From assembly GCA_903835655.1 (NCBI GenBank), contig CAILNT010000059.1:57009-121008 (forward strand): a stretch of 64,000 bases of DNA, written 5' to 3'. The notes below the pieces were generated by a model. The model saw nothing but the letters and a program-made list of their open reading frames with translations. It was not told the DNA's origin and did no database searches. Source of the DNA: an uncultured Pseudomonadota bacterium (GTDB lineage Bacteria > Pseudomonadota > Gammaproteobacteria > Burkholderiales > Thiobacillaceae). Shown here in pieces: positions 18,414 through 27,889 of this stretch (the first letter of the stretch is position 1; every line of letters begins with the position of its first letter). A program made the position numbers and the translations under genes.

Positions 18414-19555
18414 TTCGCCACTGCGCGCACGCCAGCCTTCACGCCTTCCTTCTCCAGAGACACCACGACCCGATCGCCGGCTTGCAAGCCACGGCTGATT
18501 TCCGTTTGCTGCCAGTTGCTGAGCCCCACAGTCACCGCGCGTTCACGCAACACGCCGTCCCGCAGCAGCAGCACCCGGTCCTTGCCTAGCAGCGCTTGCG
18601 TCGGAATGCGCAACACCGGGTCATGCGCTTCCAGGACGATTTCCGCGTCGGCGCTGTAGCCCGCCAGCAAGGACCTCTCCGGCTGGACGAAAGCGACCTC
18701 TACCTCCACCGTGCGCGCTTGCTTTTCCACTTCCAGCACGTAGGGCGCGATGCGTCGCACGCGGCCCGAAAAATGCCGGCCGGGATAGGCATCGAGGGCG
18801 ATGCGGGCAGACAGGCCGACGCGGATCTTGGGCGCATCCACCTCATCGATGGGTGCGCTGACATAGACGCAGGAGTCGTCGATCAGGTCGATGGCCGGGG
18901 GGGTTGGGATGCCTGGCGGCGAGGGCGTGGAATATTCGCCCTGTTCACCGGTGACTTCCGCGACGATGCCGGCAAACGGCGCCCGCAAAACGCTGCGTGT
19001 CAAGGTGGCGCGGGCCGTGTCCAGGCGCGCCTCGGCCGTGGTGATATCGGCTTCGGCGGCGCGACAGCCGGCCTCCTTCACCTCGGCTCCGCTGACCGCA
19101 GCATCCACCGCGGCAGCGCTGAGGAAGCCCCGCTCCGCCAGTTGCTGCTGCCGCTTCGCATCGCGTCGCGCGGACTCCGCCCCGGCACAGGCCTCGGCGC
19201 GATGCGCCTGGGCGCCGTGGATCTGTTCCTCGGACTGACGCACCTGGGCGGCGAGATCGACATTCCACAGCTCCAGCAGCACCTGGCCGGTCCGGACGCG
19301 GTCGCCCTCGTGCACCAGCAGGCGCGCGATCTGGCCGCCGCCCTGGGGTGCCAGCTTCGCGCGCCGACAAGGCTTCACGGTGCCGGCGCGGGTATTCGCG
19401 ACCGTGGCCTCGACCCGGCCATAGTCCGCACGTGCCACGCTCACTTCGAGTGGTTTGGCCTGACCGTAATGCTGCCAGGCCGCGACACCACCTCCCGCGA
19501 GAACGGCGAGCAGGGCGACGCGCCGGAACCAGAGGCGGAGGGTAGGATTCGACAT
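18410..19555 (-). CDS. HlyD/MacA-type periplasmic adaptor
   Basis: RVRTGQVLLEL lipoyl-like and RAPFAGIVAEVTGEQGEY motifs; 4-nt overlap with ATPase gene. Confidence 0.88.
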   Translation of the reverse strand: MSNPTLRLWFRRVALLAVLAGGGVAAWQHYGQAKPLEVSVARADYGRVEATVANTRAGTVKPCRRAKLAPQGGGQIARLLVHEGDRVRTGQVLLELWNVDLAAQVRQSEEQIHGAQAHRAEACAGAESARRDAKRQQQLAERGFLSAAAVDAAVSGAEVKEAGCRAAEADITTAEARLDTARATLTRSVLRAPFAGIVAEVTGEQGEYSTPSPPGIPTPPAIDLIDDSCVYVSAPIDEVDAPKIRVGLSARIALDAYPGRHFSGRVRRIAPYVLEVEKQARTVEVEVAFVQPERSLLAGYSADAEIVLEAHDPVLRIPTQALLGKDRVLLLRDGVLRERAVTVGLSNWQQTEISRGLQAGDRVVVSLEKEGVKAGVRAVAK

Positions 19556-19556
19556 G

Positions 19557-20024
19557 TCATTCGCGGTGATAAGGGTGGTTGTTCAGCAGACTCACTGCGC
19601 GGTACAACTGTTCCGCCAGCAGCACCCGCGCCAGGGCATGAGGCAGGGTCAAGCGTGAAAGGGACAGCTTGAGTTCGGCTTTCTCCAGCAGGCTGGCCGC
19701 CAGGCCGTCGGCGCCGCCCACGGCCAGGGCCACGTCACGCCCCTCCCCCATCCAGCGGGCCAGGAGATCGGCCAGTTCTCGCGTGCTGACTTCACGCCCG
19801 TGTTCGTCCAGCGCCACCAGGAGGCTGCCAGACGGCAGCTTTTCCAGCAAGCGAGCGGCCTCGCTCGCCTTGATCGAGTCGGCGGACTGGTTGGCGCGTT
19901 TATCCGGCTTGACCTCTACCAGGTCCACACGCGCCTCGCGCGGCATCCTCTTCAGGTATTCCGCCACCGCGGCATTAGCCCATGCCGGCAGCTTGTCACC
20001 CACGCTCAACAAGGTCAGCTTCAT
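19557..20024 (-). CDS. rlmH: 23S rRNA (pseudouridine1915-N3)-methyltransferase
   Basis: MKLTLLSVGDKLPAW...LLVALDEHGREVSTRELA...VGGADG...LLAEQLYRAVSLLNNHPYHRE. Confidence 0.94.
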   Translation of the reverse strand: MKLTLLSVGDKLPAWANAAVAEYLKRMPREARVDLVEVKPDKRANQSADSIKASEAARLLEKLPSGSLLVALDEHGREVSTRELADLLARWMGEGRDVALAVGGADGLAASLLEKAELKLSLSRLTLPHALARVLLAEQLYRAVSLLNNHPYHRE

Positions 20025-20118
20025 GCTAGGGGGTCGCCAGAATGAGACACATGGGCGGAATATAGCCCAGTCACACACTTCTCCATCCATGCCCGCAGCC
20101 AAAATAGGGAAAAACCAC

Positions 20119-20147
20119 TTTACAGGATGGAAGGACGTCACTACAAT
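20119..20147 (+). promoter_or_regulatory. Sigma70-like promoter upstream of tRNA-Ala
   Basis: TTTACA - 17 nt - TACAAT, ending 15 nt upstream of the tRNA 5' end. Confidence 0.65.
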
Positions 20148-20162
20148 GCATGTCTCTCGTGT

Positions 20163-20238
<76 letters not shown>

Positions 20239-20279
20239 CAGACAAGAAGACTCGGGAAACCGGGCCTTCGGCCTCAAAA

Positions 20280-20355
20280 GTCCCCATCGTCTAGAGGCCT
20301 AGGACACCGCCCTTTCACGGCGGTAACCGGGGTTCGAATCCCCGTAGGGACGCCA
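20280..20355 (+). tRNA. tRNA-Glu(TTC)
   Basis: GTCCCCATCGTCTAGAGGCCTAGGACACCGCCCTTTCACGGCGG...GGTTCGAATC...GCCA; anticodon TTC. Confidence 0.95.
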
Positions 20356-20686
20356 GCAGTATCAAGGGCTTACAGCGATGTAAGCCCTTTTCTTTTGTGC
20401 CGTGTCCCTCAGATGTCCCCGGGATGTTCCCGGTCTTGCCCGAAGGATTCCATGCGCCGGCGACCCCAGTGTCACTACCCCGTGACGATTTCGCGGCCGA
20501 CATGAAAGTGGTTCAAGGCTGACGATGTGAAGTTGGATTTTCTTGGGGGTTTTCTTCGGGGTTGGGGTTTTTCCAGGCTGGTGTGTTCTATTGTCTTCCT
20601 CGGGTCTCGTGTAGTTGTCGGGGCAGCGCCCTGGCTGGAGACCGACATGGGACGAGCAGAGAAGCGGATATGCCTGAGCTGTGGCG

Positions 20687-20842
20687 AGTAAGCGTGCGAG
20701 CCAGGCGAAATGGCTGGCCAAGCCGGAGAACCAGGACTACCACCGTGGGCCGGAGGCGGTGGCTCGGGTCCAGGCCTGGCGCGCCGCCCATCCCGGCAAT
20801 GGCCGGCGCAAGCCTGCGGTCACCTCACCCACCACGATATAA
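20687..20842 (+). pseudogene. Remnant of a transposon-associated small protein
   Basis: Frame reads SKRASQAKWLAKPENQDYHRGPEAVARVQAWRAAHPGNGRRKP..., recalled as resembling zinc-ribbon passenger proteins of insertion elements; 5' part interrupted. Confidence 0.5.
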
Positions 20843-20985
20843 GATACCTTGCAGCAGCCCATGCGTGCGCAGGACGGTTGCGAGATGCCTTTGGCCATTC
20901 CGGATTCCACGCCACAAGAGACCATACCTCAAATCACGACGACTTCCACCCGTTTGCCCAGGGCGTGTAGGACACATTCCATGGT

Positions 20986-21103
20986 GGGTGAGCAGGTCCA
21001 CCCCCATCTGGGCCAGGGTGCTGGCGTAGGTGTGGCGCAGTTCGTGGAAGCCGATCTCCGGTTCGATCTTGGCAGAGTGCAAGCTTCCGGCTCTCCACCT
21101 CAA
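20986..21103 (-). pseudogene. Tyrosine recombinase (phage-type integrase) remnant
   Basis: IEPEIGFHELRHTYASTLAQMGVDLLT matches the integrase HxLRHTxAS catalytic box; homology lost afterwards. Confidence 0.7.
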
Positions 21104-22188
21104 ACCTCTGGGATGCTCGCCAACTCTGGCGCTAGCTGAACCAATGCCGTTCTACCTTGTGTAAGGCGTTTGCGCCAACCTGGCCCCCGATTCGCGGCAT
21201 CGGACCATGCCGCCAGCGCTTCATGCCAACGACCTGTCTTAATAAAGTAGCTAAAGAGTGCCGCGGCTTGAAGTAAATCCTTAGTAGATTTTGTGCGCTG
21301 TGCCACCGGCCTCTCACCGTAAACGATGATTTTATGCACTGCGAACCGTTCCGGTGCCGGAAGATTGACGGTGCAGGCGCCATCGCGACTCAGCACGCAC
21401 CCCTGGACGGTGCCTTCCAGCGAAAACTCCATGAACTTCAGCGGCTCTAGGGCGATGTTCAGGCGTGGGACCACTACCAGCGTGTCGCCTCGGTGCATGC
21501 TGGTCAAGAAGTCGAGCCGCAGTTCAGGGTCTTGCGGATTCCGGTATTGCGCACCCGTCTTGCCGCCAAATTGCGTAATCGGCAGCAAGCCCATTTCCAA
21601 CGACTCGAGCGCGCTGTGGACATTTATCTGCAAGTCCAAGGGCAGCGCCAGGGAAACGTTATTGCCGGCATGCGCGAAATCCACGTCCAGCGTCCGGCCA
21701 CCATCGCTCCAGTGCACACCCAGCATGTTTCCATAGGCAAGAAAAGCGTGCGTGCCGACCAGGATGCCGCCGGCGCGAAACAGGCCATAATCTGCGAGGC
21801 GCTTGATGAGCTTGAAATGCTTGGGCAAGGTGCTTTCACATCCCAGGGCAATCGCCGCGTTGGCCTGCGGAACCACCGTGCCAGCATGCTTCTGCTCCTT
21901 GAATCGCCGTACCAGCGTCTGGACGCGTTCCGTATCCGGCCCAATGTAGATCATGCGCCCGGCGCTATCTAGGTCGCGGTAGCCAAAGTACCAATATTCC
22001 CGGCCTTTCAACCTGCGCTTGTGGAAGGCGCCCGATAGCGTGGCGAGCGAAGTCTGGACTTCCTGGGATTGCACCTGGTCAGCCAGCTCGGCGTAGACCG
22101 TCTGCGCACTTAGTGACAGCTCTCGGTATCTCAATTGCAGGGCTTCCATCAAGTTACTATACACAGATAAAAATTGTATAGTAACCAC
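21100..22188 (-). CDS. Putative nucleotidyltransferase (NTP_transf_8-like)
   Basis: FRAGGILVGTHAFLAYGNMLGVHW...RTLDVDFAHAG; EYWYFGYRDLDSAGRMIYIGPD; start uncertain (22149 possible). Confidence 0.65.
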   Translation of the reverse strand: MVTIQFLSVYSNLMEALQLRYRELSLSAQTVYAELADQVQSQEVQTSLATLSGAFHKRRLKGREYWYFGYRDLDSAGRMIYIGPDTERVQTLVRRFKEQKHAGTVVPQANAAIALGCESTLPKHFKLIKRLADYGLFRAGGILVGTHAFLAYGNMLGVHWSDGGRTLDVDFAHAGNNVSLALPLDLQINVHSALESLEMGLLPITQFGGKTGAQYRNPQDPELRLDFLTSMHRGDTLVVVPRLNIALEPLKFMEFSLEGTVQGCVLSRDGACTVNLPAPERFAVHKIIVYGERPVAQRTKSTKDLLQAAALFSYFIKTGRWHEALAAWSDAANRGPGWRKRLTQGRTALVQLAPELASIPEV

Positions 22189-22226
22189 CCAACCCCAACA
22201 CGATAACTTAGTGCCTAGGTTCGCCG

Positions 22227-22385
22227 GCCCGCGTGATTCTGTTCGGCTCCTATGCTCGCGGCACGGCGACAGAAGACTCCGACCTGGACCTGATGGTCAT
22301 CGAGAAAGAACTGCCTGACAAGGCGGCGGAATACGCACCCTACGGCGTTCTTCCCCTTCTGTCGGGGTCAGAGTCCGCTTCTTGA
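22227..22385 (+). pseudogene. MNT nucleotidyltransferase fragment
   Basis: Frame reads ARVILFGSYARGTATEDSDLDLMVIEKELPDKAAEYA...*; in-frame stop upstream at 22209 and no start. Confidence 0.72.
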
Positions 22386-22465
22386 TCGACTGAAGCAGAC
22401 AAGTCATTACACTTCGAACTGACCGTGCTCAACTTGCGTCAAACAGCACTTCTCACGAAAAACCT

Positions 22466-23011
22466 ATGGTGCCCGCCATTACGAAATATCGACTCCACGC
22501 CATCGCCCTGCTCGCCGGCATCCTGTCCGCGCTCGCCTGCCCGGCCTCTGCGCAAGCCTCGCCTGGCCTGCGTCTGTTGATAGCCCGGCCCCAGGTTCCC
22601 TGGCAGTTGCAAGACTGCCAGCCCCGTGGAAACCGACCGGAACTGTCGTGGCGGAAGGTGGACGGCCCCCTGCAGATTTCCTGGAGCGGCGGCCAGGCCC
22701 TGCTTGACCCCGGGACTGGCAAAGACGCCCTCCCTGACATGCCTGCGCACTTGGCGGATGGATGCTTTCGGCTCGAACTCGATGGCCAGCTTCTGGTGGA
22801 GGGCGCCCTGGTGTCCCGCTATTCGGCCCGCATGCTGAAATTCCCGGTTCTGCTCCTGGGAAACCGGCCCGGCACACCCGTCCAGGAGTTGTTCCTGGAA
22901 CCGGGTTTGCCTGCTCGTCCCCATAACACCACGGCCTGGGAGGCTGCCCTGAGGCAGCGCTTCCCCAGTCCCAATCCTGACACTCTTGCCACACTGCCAA
23001 CGAAACCATGA
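22466..23011 (+). CDS. Putative secreted protein preceding a VIT/VWA gene
   Basis: Signal-peptide-like N-terminus (HAIALLAGILSALACPASAQA); 4-nt overlap with next gene. Confidence 0.65.
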   Translation: MVPAITKYRLHAIALLAGILSALACPASAQASPGLRLLIARPQVPWQLQDCQPRGNRPELSWRKVDGPLQISWSGGQALLDPGTGKDALPDMPAHLADGCFRLELDGQLLVEGALVSRYSARMLKFPVLLLGNRPGTPVQELFLEPGLPARPHNTTAWEAALRQRFPSPNPDTLATLPTKP

Positions 23012-26000
23012 AGACCTTAACACAACGCCTTGCCGCCCTGGCCCTGGGAGCCGTGCTGGCTCTTGGTGCCACCACAGTTGTCGCCCAGACCACCGGCCAG
23101 GAAGCCATGGGGCCCGAACCTTCGCCTCGCCCCGTCCTGCCTGCGTTCCGGTTGCTGCTGTCGGTGCCGGAGGCGCGCCAGCCGGTGAGCCTGGAGCGGG
23201 TGACGGTGTCCGCAGACATCGTCGGTACGTTGGCCAGAAGCCGTATCGAACTGGTGTTGCACAACCCCAATGAGCGGGCGCTGGAGGCCGAATTGCAGTT
23301 TCCCCTGCTGGAAGGCCAGACCATCACGGCCTTTGCCCTGGACATCCATGGCCACCTCCGGCCCGCCTCGCCGGTGGACAAGGCTCGCGGCCAACAGGTG
23401 TTCGAAGACATCGTGCGCCGGGGCGCCGATCCGGCCCTGCTGGAAAAAACCCAAGGTAACAATTTCAAGTTGCGCGTTTATCCTCTGCCACCCAAAGGCG
23501 AGCGCCGCGTCGCCCTGGTCATCAGCGAAACCCTGACGCCGGGCAAGGATGGTCGACTTAGCTATCGCCTGCCCCTGGGTTTCGGCGACCAGGTGGGCGA
23601 GTTGAGCCTGGATTTGCATGTGGCGGGCGTCGTACCGGGCAAACTGGCCTTGAGTCCGGTTCTGGAAGGTGCCGTCAGGGAAGTGCAGGACGGGGACGCA
23701 GTGGTTCGCTGGCTGAAGAAAGGCTGGAATCCCAAGTTGGCGGGCAGCATAGCGCAACTGAGTTGGCAGGCGGCGAAGACGGAGATGTTGGTCGCCGACC
23801 GCTTTGAAGAGGACAGCTTCTTCTATGGTGATGTGCCGGTGAATGTTCCGGCGGCCCCACGCGTCGCCCCGCGCACCCTGGCCTTGATCTGGGATGCATC
23901 GGGCTCCGGCAACCGTCGCGATCATGCTCGTGAATTCGCGCTGCTCGATCTCTGGTTCAAGCAACTCGGCAACGTTGACGTCAGCCTGGTGGTGGCGCGA
24001 GATCAGGCCGAAGTGCCGCGGAATTTCAGCGTGAAGAGCGGCAATTGGCAGGCCTTGCGGACGGCACTTGAGGCCGTGCCCTACGATGGCGCCACCAATC
24101 CTGCTTCGTGGGCCGTTCCCGATGTGGTGGGCGAGGTGAACAGCCTGGCCTTGCTGTTTTCCGACGGTCTCGCGAACTGGGGCGAGGCCGGAGCACCGGC
24201 TTCCCGTATTCCGCTCTATGCCGTGAATGCCGCCGCCAGCGCCGATCCGGTTCGCCTGCGCGCGCTCGCCGAAGCCAGCGGCGGAGCTTACCTGGATCTG
24301 CTGCGAATTTCCCCGGTGGAGGCCGCCACCGAACTCGGTCTGCGCCGAACCCGTTTGGTGGCGCTTTCGGGTGCTGGCGCCGAAGCTCTCGTCAGCGCAT
24401 CCGCCTACCCGGAAGGGGGGCATCTGATGCTGGCGGGGAAGTTGACTCAGCCCGTCGCACGAGTCACCCTGATCCTGGAGTCACCCACAGGGGAACGCCT
24501 GGAGCGTCACCTGGCGGTGAAGGCGGCCGCATTGCGTCCGTATGCGGCAAGCGCTGACGTCTTCCCGGGTGTAGCTGCCCAGCATTGGGCCGGCCTGACT
24601 TTGGGGCGACTCGAGGCCGATCGCAATCTCCACCGCGCTGAAATCCGCCGCCTGGGCCAACGCTTCGGCCTGGTTACGGAGGAGACCTCCCTCATCATCC
24701 TGGAGAGCCTGGCCGATTATCTGCGCTACGAAATCCTGCCCCCGGCCGGGGATCTGCGTGTGGAGTACGAACAACAACTTGCCCAGCGCCAGGCCGGACA
24801 GGTCAAGTCCCGCAGCGCGCAACTGGATTCCATCGCACCCCGCTTCGCCGAGAAGGTGAAATGGTGGGAAACGAAGTTTCCCAAGGGGGAACCGCCCAAG
24901 CCAACAGAGGATCCGGATCGCGCCAGCAGGCCCATGGCGGTGATGGCACCGGCACCGAACATGGACCCTGCCGCGATGAGCGCGGCTCAGGCGCGGTATC
25001 TTGCGGAACAAACGGCCCGGATGAGCGAGCGTCGGGTGCCGGCGGAGCAGCCGCCGCCGGTAGGTGCGGTCCAAAGGGCGGAACGAGTAGTCCAGGTGCC
25101 GTCGGGACAGAGCGCCCAGAGCATGCAGGAGATCGGATCGGACGCGATGCGTGCGCCTGTCCCCGATGCCGGTCCCGAGGCCGCCATCCACTTGCAACAA
25201 TGGCAGCCGGACGCAGCCTATGCCCGGCGCCTGCGGGACGCCAGCGACACCGAGCGCTATGCCATCTACCTGGACGAGCGTGGCAGCCACGAGGACAGCA
25301 CGGCCTTCTTCCTGGACGCTGCGAACATTTTCTTCGATCATGGACAGACCGATCTGGCCGTACGCATTCTCTCCAACCTGGCGGAAATGAACCTGGAGAA
25401 TCGCCACATCCTGCGCATCCTGGCCTACAGCTTGCGCCAGGCCGGGCAGGTCAGGCTGGCCCTGCCGCTGCTCAAGCGGGTGCGGGAATTGGCGCCGGAC
25501 GAACCCCAGTCCTCACGCGACCTGGGGTTGGCCTATGCCGCGAACGGCCAGAGCCAGGCGGCCATCGACGTCCTGTGGGAAGCCGTCTGCCTACCTTGGC
25601 GGGCGGATTTTGCCGACATAGACCTCATCGCCCTGGCAGAACTCAATGCCATTGCCGCCCGCACTCCCGGGCTGGATCTGTCCAGGATAGACCCGCGCCT
25701 CATGCGCAACCTGACGCTGGATCTGCGCGCCGTGCTGGCCTGGGACGCGGACAATACCGACATCGACCTATGGGTGACGGACCCCAATGGCGAGAAAGCC
25801 TACTATGCCCATCCGCTGACCTACCAAGGCGGGCGCATGTCACGCGACTTCACGGCTGGATACGGTCCGGAGGAGTTCTCCCTCAGGACGGCTAAACCGG
25901 GGCGCTACGAAGTGCGCGCCCACTTCTATGGCCACCGCCAGCAGATCGTCTCGCCCTACACCACCCTCATGCTGCGCCTGTCCACTGGCTTCGGCACCCC

Positions 26001-26097
26001 GGCACAAAAGGATCAGGAAGTCATCCTACGCCTGTCGGAAAAAAACGAGGGAGTCCTGGTTGGCAGTATCGAAGTCGCCGGAAAAGGAGGGAAGTAG
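23008..26097 (+). CDS. VIT and VWA domain protein with TPR-like region and C-terminal DUF2135
   Basis: Signal peptide; VIT-like RIELVLHNPNERALEAELQFPL...; VWA-like LALIWDASGSGNRRDH; C-terminal VLAWDADNTDIDLWVTDPNGEKAYY (DUF2135-like). Confidence 0.82.
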   Translation: MKTLTQRLAALALGAVLALGATTVVAQTTGQEAMGPEPSPRPVLPAFRLLLSVPEARQPVSLERVTVSADIVGTLARSRIELVLHNPNERALEAELQFPLLEGQTITAFALDIHGHLRPASPVDKARGQQVFEDIVRRGADPALLEKTQGNNFKLRVYPLPPKGERRVALVISETLTPGKDGRLSYRLPLGFGDQVGELSLDLHVAGVVPGKLALSPVLEGAVREVQDGDAVVRWLKKGWNPKLAGSIAQLSWQAAKTEMLVADRFEEDSFFYGDVPVNVPAAPRVAPRTLALIWDASGSGNRRDHAREFALLDLWFKQLGNVDVSLVVARDQAEVPRNFSVKSGNWQALRTALEAVPYDGATNPASWAVPDVVGEVNSLALLFSDGLANWGEAGAPASRIPLYAVNAAASADPVRLRALAEASGGAYLDLLRISPVEAATELGLRRTRLVALSGAGAEALVSASAYPEGGHLMLAGKLTQPVARVTLILESPTGERLERHLAVKAAALRPYAASADVFPGVAAQHWAGLTLGRLEADRNLHRAEIRRLGQRFGLVTEETSLIILESLADYLRYEILPPAGDLRVEYEQQLAQRQAGQVKSRSAQLDSIAPRFAEKVKWWETKFPKGEPPKPTEDPDRASRPMAVMAPAPNMDPAAMSAAQARYLAEQTARMSERRVPAEQPPPVGAVQRAERVVQVPSGQSAQSMQEIGSDAMRAPVPDAGPEAAIHLQQWQPDAAYARRLRDASDTERYAIYLDERGSHEDSTAFFLDAANIFFDHGQTDLAVRILSNLAEMNLENRHILRILAYSLRQAGQVRLALPLLKRVRELAPDEPQSSRDLGLAYAANGQSQAAIDVLWEAVCLPWRADFADIDLIALAELNAIAARTPGLDLSRIDPRLMRNLTLDLRAVLAWDADNTDIDLWVTDPNGEKAYYAHPLTYQGGRMSRDFTAGYGPEEFSLRTAKPGRYEVRAHFYGHRQQIVSPYTTLMLRLSTGFGTPAQKDQEVILRLSEKNEGVLVGSIEVAGKGGK

Positions 26098-26271
26098 CCA
26101 TGAATGCCCGTCCCACCCCGCGCCGCTCCCCCTTGCGTACTTCCATGGAGTGCCTGGCGAAAGGCGGCGTTCCTGCGGCAGCAACGGACAACTGTCGTGG
26201 GCTACGCTCACCCTTTAGGGTCCAGGATTTCCGAGGCTGATTTTTCGTTACGTTTCACGTGGGGTACTCGA

Positions 26272-26784
26272 ATGGATGAGCGATCCAATGCGGATGTCGG
26301 TTTCATGGAACTCATTCTTCAGCCCGAACGCGAGGATGCCCAGCGTCGGCTGGCGGATCGCAACTATTGGGGCGACACCGGAGAATGGGTGCTGAGCGCC
26401 ATCGTCGAAGTGGAGCGCGCCATCCATCGCGCGCCCGAGCACTCCAGAAACTGCCCCAGGTGTGCGGGTAACCCCGGCCAGGCCCGGAAGTGCCTGAAGC
26501 GCTGGCTCAAGGGCGTCATCCGTGAGATGGAAGCCGCGCACCAGCGTTTCCGCGACGAGGAAGATGACCCTGACGGCTATGGCAGCGCCACCTTCAATGG
26601 CTGCCTGGAGCGCGCGCGCGAGTTTCTGGAAGGCGTGGACGAGCCATCCAAGGAGGACTCCGGCAGTGCGGATAAGCCAGGTACCCCTATCTCCGCGACT
26701 TTCTACCGGCTGAAGCTCCTCGGCTTCGTCCTGGTAGTCATGGCGCTCCTGTATCCCTGGCTGCGTGATTGGCTGAACGCGTGA
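26272..26784 (+). CDS. Hypothetical protein with C-terminal transmembrane helix
   Basis: ORF from MDERSNADVGF to FYRLKLLGFVLVVMALLYPWLRDWLNA*. Confidence 0.5.
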   Translation: MDERSNADVGFMELILQPEREDAQRRLADRNYWGDTGEWVLSAIVEVERAIHRAPEHSRNCPRCAGNPGQARKCLKRWLKGVIREMEAAHQRFRDEEDDPDGYGSATFNGCLERAREFLEGVDEPSKEDSGSADKPGTPISATFYRLKLLGFVLVVMALLYPWLRDWLNA

Positions 26785-26892
26785 ACGCCTTGGCATCTTG
26801 TCCACCAGTTTGCTTCCGACCACACACGGTGCTTGAGATCAGGACTCCACGTCACCTGGCCCCGTGCGTATCGGTGAAATCCCCTGCATATC

Positions 26893-27111
26893 TTGTGGCC
26901 ATCCGGAAGAAAGACGATGGAGCGTTACCGGGCCACGATGGCGGCTATTGCCCCCGGTGCGAGGGTGAAGCCAGAGACGAACAACGTGCAGCAGTCGCTG
27001 GCCGCGCTACAAGACAAGGCACTCATCTGGAAAGCCGCACGTGGGGTATACGCGCTGGAAGACACGTTCCTGGCTGAACTTATGCGCAAGGCCGGCATGC
27101 TTGATCCTTGA
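26893..27111 (+). pseudogene. Possible C-terminal fragment of an ATPase-type protein
   Basis: ALIWKAARGVYALEDTFLAELMRKAGML looks like a C-terminal tail with no upstream domain. Confidence 0.3.
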
Positions 27112-27361
27112 TTCGACGAAGCGCAGCCGCAAGCTTGCCGTCCCCTGGCCGAGTATGTGGCCGCCGCTTCTGTCAGGCCAGTTGGTTTGCGGCTGCCTAC
27201 GAAAAGCAAAGTGAATCGGGCTCCATCCATCGGGGCGCGCGGAATAGTCGGTTGACCACGGCCTTCATGAGCGTGAGAATTGCTCGGAAATCACAAGAAG
27301 GGGCCGTTGGATTTCCCATCCTTTTTCCTTCAAGTTTGATGCGCAGCGGCGGGTTGTCCTG

Positions 27362-27889
27362 GTGGCAGGAGTGTTGGCTGCGGCCAGTTTCGGGCTGGAT
27401 TCCGCCGTCGTCGATTTCGGTTGGCGCGCGGACAGCGGCGAACCCTGGAGGTTGTTGACCTCCCAGTTCGTTCATCTGGGTCATGTCCATTTGGCGGCCA
27501 ATCTATTTGCGGCCGCGCTGATCGTCTGGAGCTGCAATCAGTTCCAATTGTCCACGCGTCTGCCGGCCGCGACGCTGGCTACTCTCGCCGGTGTGGGCTT
27601 GGGGTTGCAGTTCGGGCCCTGGGCCATCACCTGGTATGTCGGGATGTCCGGTCTGTTGCATGGCCTGTTTGCCTGGTTATGTCTGCACCTGGCTGTCCGC
27701 GCGTCATTCGCTCGCCCGGTTCGCAAGTTTGCCGGCGTGCTTTATCTGGGGGGATGGTTCAAGGTGCTGATCACGTTGACCACGCCGCTGGGGGCCACGG
27801 GTTGGTTGGGCATACCCCAGGTGACCCCGGTGCATCTCTACGGTTATCTCGCCGGCACGCTCTGGGCCTTGCTGCGTCGAACGAAATAG
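27362..27889 (+). CDS. rrtA: Rhombosortase (rhomboid-family protease)
   Basis: PWRLLTSQFVHLGHVHLAANLFA, WYVGMSGLLHGLFA (catalytic GxSG); ends over the GlyGly-CTERM gene; start uncertain. Confidence 0.85.
   Translation: MAGVLAAASFGLDSAVVDFGWRADSGEPWRLLTSQFVHLGHVHLAANLFAAALIVWSCNQFQLSTRLPAATLATLAGVGLGLQFGPWAITWYVGMSGLLHGLFAWLCLHLAVRASFARPVRKFAGVLYLGGWFKVLITLTTPLGATGWLGIPQVTPVHLYGYLAGTLWALLRRTK

Noticed and set aside
22360-22390. ggggtcagagtccgcttcttga, possibly related to a REP sequence and to aaaagtgaggtcgatctgaccc near 38570
   Set aside because: Too short and diverged to assign to a repeat family without a genome-wide search.
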